From Hoeflea sp. (GTDB taxonomy: Bacteria > Pseudomonadota > Alphaproteobacteria > Rhizobiales > Rhizobiaceae): 41,507 nt of DNA. Made by a program: the position numbers and the translations under genes. The notes beneath the pieces are model-generated. The model did no database searches. It was not told the DNA's origin and worked only from the letters and a program-made list of their open reading frames with translations. Shown piece after piece: positions 26,741-35,039 of the stretch (the stretch's first letter is position 1; each line of letters begins with the position of its first letter). The DNA lies in NCBI RefSeq assembly GCF_030682515.1, contig NZ_JAUXOD010000139.1, forward strand, positions 1-41,507. The letters run 5' to 3'.

Positions 26741-26950
26741 CGCTCCTCCTCTGGCTTTCTACCGCAATGGGCCCTGCGCTTTCAAATGGACCATCAGGCA
26801 AGACGCTATCGAGCAGCAATCACATATCCAAGGACCGTCCTGACCCGCCGAGTGCGGCGTTCACCCCCGCATCGGTGCCGCTTCCGCGTCTCGCCGGATG
26901 TCTCCTCACCAGGTTTCATCTTCAACATCAGACCGTCAGCTTCCGGCCTC
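26321..26950 (-). repeat. Duplicated segment, copy B (truncated aioX plus upstream DNA)
   Basis: Aligns with 16657-17285 on the same strand. The two copies are in direct orientation and bracket the regulator-transporter-hydrolase module. Copy B ends abruptly inside aioX at about codon 139. Confidence 0.75.
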
Positions 26951-27178
26951 AATTCTGGGAAATAATCCACAAGAAGGTGAATAATACATTCTGTTTTCTA
27001 GGCTATTCTCCCTGAGATAGCCAATTCTATTCTATTATTTTGTCAAAAATACATCTGAATTTTCCGGATTTAATGTAATAATAAATATATTTTAAATATT
27101 CTATATTTTAATTTGAACATATATATTATTTCTATTTGAGATATTGGAAGAACGTTATTTTAAGAAGACGGGATTGAA
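26951..27178. other. AT-rich island
   Basis: About 200 bases, densest at about 27000-27170, are made up largely of A and T (runs such as AATAATAAATATATTTTAAA) in an otherwise GC-rich window. No gene is visible. It may be foreign DNA, a bent or nucleoid-protein-binding site, or the promoter region of the small ORF that follows. Confidence 0.6.
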
Positions 27179-27349
27179 ATGAGAAGCAAACCAACTCGAC
27201 ATTTAGAAAATACCAAACTGGCAAAATATCTCGAAAAGCGGATACTTCAACTTCGGCCCCGAAAGAGCCAGCTGTCGATGTTCAAGAACGTGTCCCACGT
27301 CACAAGAAACCCAAGACTCTCCCGAAAACGGGAGGGAACTCGGGTCTGA
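27179..27349 (+). pseudogene. Small ORF resembling the N-terminus of a rhizobial HTH (XRE-like) regulator, probably broken
   Basis: A 56-codon frame from ATG 27179 to TGA 27347-27349, not preceded by a clear ribosome site. Residues 12-31 (TKLAKYLEKRILQLRPRKSQ) resemble the first helix and turn of small XRE-like regulators common in Rhizobiales. The expected recognition helix is absent, and the remainder is basic and low in structure. I interpret it as a regulator gene truncated by deletion, but it could be a genuine small protein. Confidence 0.35.
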
Positions 27350-27390
27350 GATCAACATTCCTGTCTTACATGACTGTCACCAAAGCCGTG

Positions 27391-27419
27391 TTGACGGGTT
27401 CTGGCCGAAAAGCTATTGA
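27391..27419 (+). promoter_or_regulatory. Sigma-70-type promoter of the riboswitch-ribH transcript
   Basis: TTGACG at 27391-27396 and TATTGA at 27414-27419 are separated by exactly 17 bases, placing the transcription start near 27426, at the 5' boundary of the FMN riboswitch. Confidence 0.6.
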
Positions 27420-27427
27420 AACTTCAT

Positions 27428-27549
27428 TCTCAGGGCGGGGTGAAATTCCCCACCGGCGGTACAGCCCGCGAGCGCTTTCAACGTCTGAAAGGTCAGCAGA
27501 TCCGGTGTGATTCCGGAGCCGACGGTATAGTCCGGATGGTAGAGAATGG
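27428..27549 (+). ncRNA. FMN riboswitch (RFN element)
   Basis: The conserved blocks of the RFN aptamer occur in order: AGGGCGGGGTGAAATTCCCC, ACCGGCGGTA, AGCCCGCGAGCG, a variable arm, then CAGATCCGGTGTGATTCCGG, AGCCGACGGTATAGTCCGG and ATGGTAGAGAATG. This aptamer binds flavin mononucleotide and lowers expression of the gene behind it, here ribH. Confidence 0.95.
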
Positions 27550-27567
27550 TCGTTTGGCAACAGGTCT

Positions 27568-27614
27568 CAAGATCTGTTCTGAATGCTCGTGCGCTCTGGG
27601 ATCTTGTCATTTTT
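27568..27614 (+). terminator. Candidate expression platform of the FMN riboswitch
   Basis: CAAGATC (27568-27574) can pair with GATCTTG (27600-27606), followed by TCATTTTT. This could be the terminator that forms when FMN is bound. The stem is short with a long loop, so translational control through the nearby ribosome site is the alternative. Confidence 0.35.
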
Positions 27615-27629
27615 GAAAGGATCCGAGCA

Positions 27630-28103
27630 ATGACAAAATCCCTCAAATTCGCATTCATAAAGGCGCGCTGGCACGCTCAGATCGTCGATCAGGCGCTGGT
27701 CGGTTTCCTGGCGCGCGTCAAGGAACTGGACCTGGACGCCGAAGTGGTGCCCTTCGATGTCCCGGGTGCCTTTGAAATGCCGCTGCTGGCGCAGAAACTG
27801 GCCCGGACCGGCGACTATGACGTGATCATTGCCGCTGCCCTTGTCGTTGACGGCGGCATCTACAGGCACGATTTCGTCGCCCAGACCGTCGTCAACGGGC
27901 TGATGGACGTGCAGTTGAAGACCGACGTGCCGGTATTGTCCGTCTCGCTGACGCCGCATCACTTTCAGCCGAAGGGCGAACATGAGCGCTTCTTTGCCGC
28001 CCATTTCGTCGAGAAGGGCCGTGAAGCCGCCGATGCGGCAGCCCAGGTCGTCAGAATGAACGCCGCGATTTCTCAGCAACCGGACAGGGCCCACGCGGCC
28101 TGA
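27630..28103 (+). CDS. ribH: 6,7-dimethyl-8-ribityllumazine synthase (RibH2 type)
   Basis: A 157-residue lumazine synthase, which condenses 5-amino-6-ribitylamino-uracil with 3,4-dihydroxy-2-butanone 4-phosphate in the penultimate step of riboflavin synthesis. Conserved elements are the N-terminal FIKARWHAQIVDQAL, VPGAFEMPLLAQKLA, the ALVVDGGIYRHDFVAQTV loop with the active-site histidine, and the PVLSVSLTPH region. The sequence style, with HDFVA in place of the usual HFDYV order, matches the decameric RibH2 isoform of Brucella and Mesorhizobium. A second, housekeeping RibH1 would then be elsewhere. The FMN riboswitch upstream makes it flavin-responsive. The ATG follows an AAGGA site. It stands alone, with no other rib gene beside it. 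Confidence 0.93.
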   Translation: MTKSLKFAFIKARWHAQIVDQALVGFLARVKELDLDAEVVPFDVPGAFEMPLLAQKLARTGDYDVIIAAALVVDGGIYRHDFVAQTVVNGLMDVQLKTDVPVLSVSLTPHHFQPKGEHERFFAAHFVEKGREAADAAAQVVRMNAAISQQPDRAHAA

Positions 28104-28126
28104 CGGGCCAAGCCCCATCCTGGCAA

Positions 28127-28161
28127 GTCAGCCACGCGTATCAGCGAGACGTGTGGCTGAC
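28127..28161. terminator. Hairpin between ribH and the FGGY kinase (convergent)
   Basis: GTCAGCCACGCG (28127-28138) pairs with CGTGTGGCTGAC (28150-28161) with one G-T pair. The two flanking genes converge here, so it may serve both directions. No strong T tract is present. Confidence 0.4.
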
Positions 28162-28231
28162 GGTTTCCCGGGTCCCGACGGCTGATGCATCCTGTCCGCA
28201 GACGCCGAGGATCCGCAGGGCCCTGCTTCGG

Positions 28232-29683
28232 CTAGCTGCAGGCGCGACGTATGGCGTCGCGCCATGTCGCGCGGATGACGGCGGCCGCTTCCGGCGCCAT
28301 CTCCGGCTCAAACCGCGTGCTGCGCGCGTCGGGGAGCCATTCAACTCCGAGCGCGCCGAACGCCATGGCGGCGGCGCCCAGGGCGCTGATTTCCTCGACC
28401 ACCGCACTTTCGACCGGACACTGAAGCAGATCCGCCTGCAATTGCATCAAAAACGCATTCGACGAGGCGCCGCCATCGGTCCGCAGTCCTTCCAGCCGTG
28501 CTCCGATGTCCGCCTGCATGGCCTCGAAGACATCGGCGATCTGCAGCGCGATCGCTTCGAATGTGGCCCGTGCCACATGCGCAGGCCGTGTGCCATGGGT
28601 CATGCCCGCCAGTGTGCCTGTCGCGTGATCATTCCAATGTGGCGCGCCCAGCCCGGACAGGGCCGGCACAAAGGTTACCCCGTCCGCAGTCGCCACGGTT
28701 TGCGCCAGATCGGAAAGCCTGGCGGCATCCCCCACTCCGAGCAGCCCCGCGATGAAGGCGGCGGCTTGCGCGGACACCAGGATGTTGCCTTCCAGCGCAT
28801 AGGCCGTGCCGGACCTGTCGGTCCAGGCAATGGTGCCTGACAGGCCATGGCCGGATGCGACGCGGTGCGGCGTCAAGGCCATCAGCGACGAACCGGTGCC
28901 GTAGGTGGCCTTGACCGTTCCGGGTTGACGCACGCCATGGCCGTAGAGTGCAGCGTGACTGTCCCCCAGCATCGCCATGATCGGAATGCCCGCCGGAAGA
29001 GCGGTTGTTCCGGGCGCCGTCTCGCCGAACCGGCTGTCGGATGGCCGGGGATCGGGCAGGCAGGACATCGGCGTCCCGAAAATCTCCGCCAGTTCGCTGC
29101 TCCACTTGAGTTTTTCGGTGTCGAACAGCTGCGTGCGCGCGGCATTGGAATGGTCGGTTGCAAACGATGCCCCGCCGGTCAGGTTCCATAGCAGCCAGCT
29201 GTCGACCGTGCCGGCCCGCAGCCGGCCCTGATCAAACAGGTCCAGTGCCTCAGGCCGGTTTTTCAGGATCCAGGCCAGCTTTGAAGCGGGAAACATCGGG
29301 TTGATGCCCAGACCGGTGGCGGCTTCCACGGTCTCATTGTGCCCTGCCGCAATCAGCGCTGCGCATTCGGGGGCGGTGCGCCTGCATTGCCACAGGATCG
29401 CCGGGCCGACGGGGTCACCCGTTTCCGCGTCCCAGGTCACGATGGTCTCGCGCTGGTTGGAGATGGCGATGGCGTCGATCGGGCTGCCGTTCACTTGGGC
29501 CGCCACGGCGTCGATGACCGCGCGTGTGTCATTCCAGACGCGGCCTGCCGATTGTTCGGCCCAGCCGGGATGCGGGTAATCGGTGGTCGAGGGCGTCGAC
29601 GCCTGCGCATGAATCCGCCCGGTCCTGTCGACGATCAGCGCCTTTGTGTTTGTCGTTCCCTGATCGATTGCCAGGACATACAT
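28232..29683 (-). CDS. FGGY-family carbohydrate kinase
   Basis: A 483-residue sugar kinase with the two-lobed actin-like fold. The N-terminal phosphate loop reads LAIDQGTTNTKALIVD. The middle holds IAISNQRETIVTWD and ILWQCRRT. The second lobe shows TYGTGSSLMAL, FVPALSGLGAPHW and LRTDGGASSNAFLMQLQADL, which are FGGY hallmarks. Similarity to glycerol kinases is obvious, but several glycerol-contact regions differ and the operon contains an isomerase and a split transketolase, so a ketose or branched-sugar kinase (as in apulose kinase of the apiose pathway) is more likely. It is the last gene of the leftward operon, three bases after the transketolase C subunit stop. Confidence 0.88.
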   Translation of the reverse strand: MYVLAIDQGTTNTKALIVDRTGRIHAQASTPSTTDYPHPGWAEQSAGRVWNDTRAVIDAVAAQVNGSPIDAIAISNQRETIVTWDAETGDPVGPAILWQCRRTAPECAALIAAGHNETVEAATGLGINPMFPASKLAWILKNRPEALDLFDQGRLRAGTVDSWLLWNLTGGASFATDHSNAARTQLFDTEKLKWSSELAEIFGTPMSCLPDPRPSDSRFGETAPGTTALPAGIPIMAMLGDSHAALYGHGVRQPGTVKATYGTGSSLMALTPHRVASGHGLSGTIAWTDRSGTAYALEGNILVSAQAAAFIAGLLGVGDAARLSDLAQTVATADGVTFVPALSGLGAPHWNDHATGTLAGMTHGTRPAHVARATFEAIALQIADVFEAMQADIGARLEGLRTDGGASSNAFLMQLQADLLQCPVESAVVEEISALGAAAMAFGALGVEWLPDARSTRFEPEMAPEAAAVIRATWRDAIRRACS

Positions 29684-29686
29684 CGA

Positions 29687-30649
29687 TCAGTTTCCCTTGC
29701 GCCGCATGGCAATGCGGGCAGCGCTGGCGATCCCAGCCGGACTGAGGCCAAATTCCTTGAACAGGCTTTCAATCGAGCCGGTCGGCATGAAGCCGGGGAA
29801 ACCAACCCTTTGGACCGGGACAGGATGGCTGGCCGAAGTGCATTCAGCAACCGCACCGCCGAGACCGCCGCGGTCCAGCGCTTCCTCGACAGTCACGATC
29901 GCTCCGGTTTCCCGAGCCGCCGCGATGACCGCATCGGTATCGAGCGGTGTGATCGTGTGCATGTTGAGGACACGCGCGGACACGCCCTCCCCGGCCAGCA
30001 TCTCCGCCGCGGACAAGGCCAGATGAACCGTGGTGCCATTGGCGATGAGCGTCACATCGCTGCCCGGTCTTTGCAGTTCCGCCTTGCCGGCAGTGAAGCT
30101 GCGGCCGGGCAAGTCCAGCGTCGGGACCTTCATCCGTGAAAGCCGCAGGTAGACCGGCCCCTCATGGGCTGCTGCCCATTTGATCGCTTCGGCCGTTTCC
30201 CAAGCGTCGCAGGGCGCGATCAGGGTGATTGGCCCCAGCGCCCTGAGCCAGGCGAAGTCCTCGATGGAATGATGCGTGGCGCCGAGTTCGCCATAGGCAA
30301 TGCCGGAAGACTGGCCCACCAGTTTGACGTTGAAGCCGGCATAGGCGACGTCCGCCTTGAGCTGCTCCATCGCCCGCGCAGTCAGGAAGCAGGACGCGGC
30401 CGAAACAAACGGAACGCGACCGCCATTGGCCAGGCCCGCGGCAACGCCAACCATGTTCTGTTCGGCAATGCCGACATTGATCGTACGGTCGGGGAACTTC
30501 TGCTTGAACCCCCCGAGATTGGAGGAGCCGACCGAGTCGTTGACGACGACGACAATGCGCTCGTCCGCTTCCGCCAGGCTTTCCAGTGTTTCGGCCCATG
30601 CCACACGGCAATCGAGGCGGAGAGCAGTTTCTGCTGCAGCAACAGGCAT
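29687..30649 (-). CDS. Transketolase, C-terminal subunit (split transketolase)
   Basis: A 320-residue protein starting at ATG 30649, one base overlapping the N-subunit stop (TGATG). It corresponds to the pyrimidine-binding and C-terminal domains of transketolase: NVGIAEQNMVGVAAGLANGG with the thiamin-activating glutamate, then YGELGATHHSIEDFAWLRA and the closing Rossmann-like domain (VEEALDRGGLGGAVAEC). With the N subunit it forms a thiamin-diphosphate enzyme that moves a two-carbon ketol unit. Split transketolases of this kind are typical of peripheral sugar pathways such as apiose (AptA/AptB) degradation. The longer frame to 30769 is a shadow. Confidence 0.93.
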   Translation of the reverse strand: MPVAAAETALRLDCRVAWAETLESLAEADERIVVVVNDSVGSSNLGGFKQKFPDRTINVGIAEQNMVGVAAGLANGGRVPFVSAASCFLTARAMEQLKADVAYAGFNVKLVGQSSGIAYGELGATHHSIEDFAWLRALGPITLIAPCDAWETAEAIKWAAAHEGPVYLRLSRMKVPTLDLPGRSFTAGKAELQRPGSDVTLIANGTTVHLALSAAEMLAGEGVSARVLNMHTITPLDTDAVIAAARETGAIVTVEEALDRGGLGGAVAECTSASHPVPVQRVGFPGFMPTGSIESLFKEFGLSPAGIASAARIAMRRKGN

Positions 30650-31482
30650 CAGACCAGTTCCTTCATTGCTTGTGCGAATTGCTCCGCATTTGGCACGCCA
30701 TGGTGCCATTTTGTCAGATTCTCCATGAACGAGACGCCCTTGCCCTTCACCGTGTTGGCGATAACGCACAACGGTTTTTCGCGGCTGCCCACCGGCGTGC
30801 CGAGCGTGTCCAGCAGCTGGCCGTAATCATGGCCCGAGATTTCAGCAACCTCCCAGCCGAAGGCGCGGTATTTGTCATCAAGCGGGTCAAGGCCTGCAGT
30901 CTCCTCCGTTCCCGCGCCCTGCTGCAAGCGGTTGCGATCGATGATCAGCGTGAGGTTTTTCACCTTGCGGTGGCCTGCGGTCATCGCCGCTTCCCAGTTC
31001 GATCCTTCCTGCTGTTCGCCGTCGCCGGTGAGCACATAGGTCCGGTACCCGGCGCCGGTGATCTGTCCGGCGATGGCGATTCCCAGAGCGACCGGAAAGC
31101 CGTGCCCGAGCGGGCCGGTGTTGGTTTCCACGCCAGGCAGATATTGCCGGTTGGGATGGCCGTTGAGCTTGGAATGGTGCGCCATATAGGTGTCGAGCCA
31201 GTCCTCAGGAAAATAGCCAGCCGCCGAAAGCGCGGTGTAGAGCGCCCCGGTCGCATGCCCCTTGGACATCACGAAGCGGTCGCGATCGGCCCAGTCCGGA
31301 CGGGCCGGGTCGTAGCGGAGCACGCCGAAATAGAGCGTCGCCAGAATGTCGATTGCGGAGAAATCACCGCCCAGATGGCCAAGTTGCTTGTCAAACACCA
31401 TCTGAAGCGCGCGCCGCCGCATCCACAGGGCTTTGTCGCGGATCAGGCCTTCGGAATTGTCTGTTTTCAGTGCATGGCTCAT
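30649..31482 (-). CDS. Transketolase, N-terminal subunit (split transketolase)
   Basis: A 277-residue protein carrying the thiamin-diphosphate pyrophosphate-binding domain. Landmarks are GHLGGDFSAIDILATLYFG, SKGHATGALYTAL, LGHGFPVALGIAIA, the metal motif GDGEQQEGSNWEAAM and the IIDRNRLQQ strand. The length and the stop right at the C-subunit start identify it as one half of a two-polypeptide transketolase. It follows the isomerase gene with a 9-base gap in a tightly packed operon. Confidence 0.93.
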   Translation of the reverse strand: MSHALKTDNSEGLIRDKALWMRRRALQMVFDKQLGHLGGDFSAIDILATLYFGVLRYDPARPDWADRDRFVMSKGHATGALYTALSAAGYFPEDWLDTYMAHHSKLNGHPNRQYLPGVETNTGPLGHGFPVALGIAIAGQITGAGYRTYVLTGDGEQQEGSNWEAAMTAGHRKVKNLTLIIDRNRLQQGAGTEETAGLDPLDDKYRAFGWEVAEISGHDYGQLLDTLGTPVGSREKPLCVIANTVKGKGVSFMENLTKWHHGVPNAEQFAQAMKELV

Positions 31483-31491
31483 CAGCCTGCC

Positions 31492-32958
31492 TCACTTGCG
31501 GTTTGGAAAGAAGAGCTGCGGCTCGGGCGTGCCGTTGTGATGATAGGACGGCCAGCGCAGATAACGGCTGACCGCCTCATGGACGACATCGGCGTGGTGC
31601 CCGCGCACCATGGCGACATGGTGCTCGAAGCCGTTCTGCGTGACGAACCGCATGAGCTCGCGGAGACGTTCGACCCTCGTGACCGCGATCCCTCCATCCA
31701 TGCCGAAGGGATCATCGGTGAACTCGCCTTCGCCAAGGTAGCACTTGAGCATGCCGTTGCGGTCATCCGAGGACAGTCGGAAATAGGTCATGTCGCCGGG
31801 CTGGACCTTGCCCTTGACGGCGCCGAAACATTTTTCGCGGCCGATCACTTCGCCCAGCACATCGAGCTCGCCCACTTCCGGCGTCTCGCCCAGGAAGCTC
31901 TTGGGATAATTGCCGCAATGGGTGCAGACGCATTTGTCGACATGGTCGGCGTAGTTGTTGTTCCAGTCAAGAATCGCCGCCGGCGCGCCGGCGGCAAGCG
32001 TCAGCGCATACATTGAAACCGACCCCATGACGTCGACCTCACAGGCCGATGGCATCAGATCCTCGCCCATCATCGACATGGTCAGGCAGGTGGCGCAGCC
32101 GAAATTGTCCTGAAGCGAGCGCCAGCACTGGATGGCCGAGGCGTCGCATTCGTTCTCATCGATCCAGCGGTTGACCGCCAGCGTCCACTTGGCCTGTTTT
32201 TGAACCTGCTGATCGCGGATGTGGCCCGGGATCCGGCCATAGTTGCGGATGCGCTCCAGCCCGGAGACCAGATCGCCGTCATCATCCCGGATCGCTTCCG
32301 CGGCCGCCATCAGTTCGGACAGATCCGCGGTGATCACCGTAATCCCGGACTGCTGCAGCAGCTTCTCCGAAAACCGCATGGTCTGGAACGGGCCGGTGCG
32401 GGCGCCGATCGCGCCGACGCGCGCGCTGGTCAGGCCGCGCACGGTGCGGCAGACGCGGGCGAACCGGTCCAGGTCGCCGAGGAACTCGTCGCTGTCGATG
32501 TCGCAGGTGTGGTTTGTCGTTTCGGTGAAGGGAACCCCGTATTGCCAGAAATTGTTGGCGACCGAGAGCTTGCCGCAGAAGGCATCCCGGCGCGAATGCA
32601 CATCGACCTTGTCGAGTTCGTCATTGGAGGCCTGAAGCAGGATCGGCACATTCAGCCTTGTCCGGTTGATCAGCTCGGCAATGGCGATCTCGTCGCCGAA
32701 ATTGGGAAGGCAGATCACAAGGCCGTCAATCTGGTCGCGATGGGCCTTGAAGTGCTCCGCATAGAGCTTGGCATCCGGGATCGACTGGACAGCGCCGTTC
32801 TCGGTGGCATCCACCGGCAGCAGGATGGCCTCGACGCCGAGCTTTGCCAGTTGCGCTAGAATCTGCGTACGGGCATCTATGCAGGGCGCCGGATTGAAGA
32901 AGGCGCGGCTGCCGATCACGACGCCAAGTGAAATCCTCCGGTTTACGATCCGTATCAT
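31492..32958 (-). CDS. L-fucose/L-arabinose isomerase-family protein
   Basis: A 488-residue protein of the FucI/AraA-like fold. The first domain begins ISLGVVIGSRAFFN and includes LVICLPNFGDEIAIAELI and the QASNDELDKVDVHSRRDAFC segment. The metal-binding region falls around MGEDLMPSACEVDVMGSVSM (acidic ligands E and D). The C-terminal domain contains GHHADVVHEA, a histidine-rich ligand segment. Such enzymes interconvert aldoses and ketoses with Mn2+. The presence of a CxHC-like motif (CVCTHCGNYPKSF) is seen in several uncharacterised members. It is the first gene of the leftward operon, next to the intergenic operator region. The substrate aldose is unknown. Confidence 0.85.
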   Translation of the reverse strand: MIRIVNRRISLGVVIGSRAFFNPAPCIDARTQILAQLAKLGVEAILLPVDATENGAVQSIPDAKLYAEHFKAHRDQIDGLVICLPNFGDEIAIAELINRTRLNVPILLQASNDELDKVDVHSRRDAFCGKLSVANNFWQYGVPFTETTNHTCDIDSDEFLGDLDRFARVCRTVRGLTSARVGAIGARTGPFQTMRFSEKLLQQSGITVITADLSELMAAAEAIRDDDGDLVSGLERIRNYGRIPGHIRDQQVQKQAKWTLAVNRWIDENECDASAIQCWRSLQDNFGCATCLTMSMMGEDLMPSACEVDVMGSVSMYALTLAAGAPAAILDWNNNYADHVDKCVCTHCGNYPKSFLGETPEVGELDVLGEVIGREKCFGAVKGKVQPGDMTYFRLSSDDRNGMLKCYLGEGEFTDDPFGMDGGIAVTRVERLRELMRFVTQNGFEHHVAMVRGHHADVVHEAVSRYLRWPSYHHNGTPEPQLFFPNRK

Positions 32959-33023
32959 CTGGTCCTCCCATCCCTAACGGCGACACGAAGGTCACCGGGG
33001 CAAGGCGCCGGGACTTTCATATG

Positions 33024-33042
33024 CTTTCGAATGGTATCGAAT
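33024..33042. promoter_or_regulatory. Candidate DeoR operator, TCGAAT direct repeats
   Basis: TCGAAT occurs at 33027-33032 and 33037-33042, i.e. exactly 10 bases apart on the same face of the helix. It overlaps the -10 and spacer of the leftward promoter, so binding would block the isomerase operon. Confidence 0.5.
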
Positions 33043-33059
33043 AGCGTGTTTTGACGCAA
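33031..33059 (-). promoter_or_regulatory. Candidate promoter of the isomerase-transketolase-kinase operon
   Basis: On the - strand, TTGCGT (33059-33054), a 17-base spacer and TACCAT (33036-33031) give a fair sigma-70 promoter about 70 bases upstream of the isomerase ATG. Confidence 0.45.
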
Positions 33060-33148
33060 GCGACGATCTGACCTCCGGGCGAGACAATTCGACCTGATTG
33101 TGAACAGAACGCCACGGTCCGGATCAACATCCTGTTTTTATTTCCTTA

Positions 33149-33221
33149 ATTCGAAAGCCAGGGGTCATGCTTTGTTTTCGATTGCCGAGGAAATATGCGA
33201 AAAAGCGCAGCATTCGAAAAA
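33149..33221. promoter_or_regulatory. Cluster of TTTCGA-type boxes upstream of the rightward sugar operon
   Basis: ATTCGAAAG at 33149-33157, TTTTCGATT at 33175-33183, TGCGAAAAA at 33196-33204 and ATTCGAAAAA at 33212-33221. The last abuts a perfect -35 element. They share the core with the boxes near the leftward promoter. Confidence 0.5.
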
Positions 33222-33225
33222 AATA

Positions 33226-34249
<1,024 letters not shown>

Positions 34250-34265
34250 GGCGTGACCGCGCTGG

Positions 34266-34292
34266 CCGGGGCAGGGTTCGTCCATGCCCCGG
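34266..34292 (+). other. Hairpin after the ribose-type binding protein gene
   Basis: CCGGGGCA pairs with TGCCCCGG across an 11-base loop. As with other binding-protein genes, it probably stabilises the upstream message or lowers read-through. Confidence 0.45.
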
Positions 34293-34394
34293 TCTTTGCG
34301 TCTGCACGTTTCGGGCCGGTGCCCCGGACAGGGAAATGTCGTGGAGCCGTCAGTGCGCTCCCGCCGCATTTCGCATTTTAAGCCAGAGAGCATC

Positions 34395-35039
34395 ATGATC
34401 CGCATCACTTTCCTCACCGCCTGCGTCGTGGCAGCCCTAAGCCTTTCCGGGTGCAAGCTTGTCAAGAATACGCCCGACGACGAGAAGGCGGTCGCTGCCG
34501 ACGCCAGCGGCGATGACGCCCGGACTGACCAACGCATTGCCGACACCTTCGAACCGACGCTGTTGCCGTTTGTGCGGGAGAAAGCGCTCGAAGTGCCCGT
34601 CCTGCGGTCGCTGCTGTCTCGGGGGCTGGACGCGGCGGGCCAGGCGCACGGAAACCGCGGGGCCGGCCAAGGGGCCGCCTGGAACTTCGCCCTCACCGGC
34701 ACGGGCACGGTCGTTTCGGCCAAGCTCGACACGCGAGCGCGCGTGGCCGATCTTGATACCGACGCCGACGGTGTGGCGGACCTGACCATCCAGCTTGGTC
34801 CGGTGATCCGCGGAACCGCCCTGCGCGACTTTGCGCCTTTCTACAAATTCGACGATTTCCGGGACCAGATCGAGTTCGCCAAGCTCGGGCGCGCGCTCAA
34901 CGACCGGATCTCCGGCGCCATTGTCCTGCCCGAGGGCGATCTGATCGGCCGGACCATGACATTCACCGGCGTCGTTGCGCTCAAGAGCGCTGACGAAGTG
35001 CTGGTGATGACCCCGATCAGCGTCGGCGTGACGCCATGA
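34395..35039 (+). CDS. DUF2291-family lipoprotein
   Basis: A 214-residue predicted lipoprotein: the signal peptide ends in a lipobox (LSLSGC, cysteine about 20), followed by a charged linker. The body shows the DUF2291 features AWNFALTGTGTVVSAKLDTR, a D-rich turn (ADLDTDADGVADLTIQLGPV), IRGTALRDFAPFYKFDDF and a final FTGVVAL segment. DUF2291 genes usually lie in ribose-type sugar ABC operons; their role is not known. Here it sits between binding protein and ATPase, and its stop overlaps the ATPase ATG by four bases. An accessory role in ligand capture or permease assembly is an inference. Confidence 0.8.
   Translation: MIRITFLTACVVAALSLSGCKLVKNTPDDEKAVAADASGDDARTDQRIADTFEPTLLPFVREKALEVPVLRSLLSRGLDAAGQAHGNRGAGQGAAWNFALTGTGTVVSAKLDTRARVADLDTDADGVADLTIQLGPVIRGTALRDFAPFYKFDDFRDQIEFAKLGRALNDRISGAIVLPEGDLIGRTMTFTGVVALKSADEVLVMTPISVGVTP

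Noticed and set aside
27319-27334. CTCCCG-AAAA-CGGGAG hairpin as a terminator
   Set aside because: No T tract follows on either strand and it lies before, not after, an evident transcription unit; at most a minor structural element.
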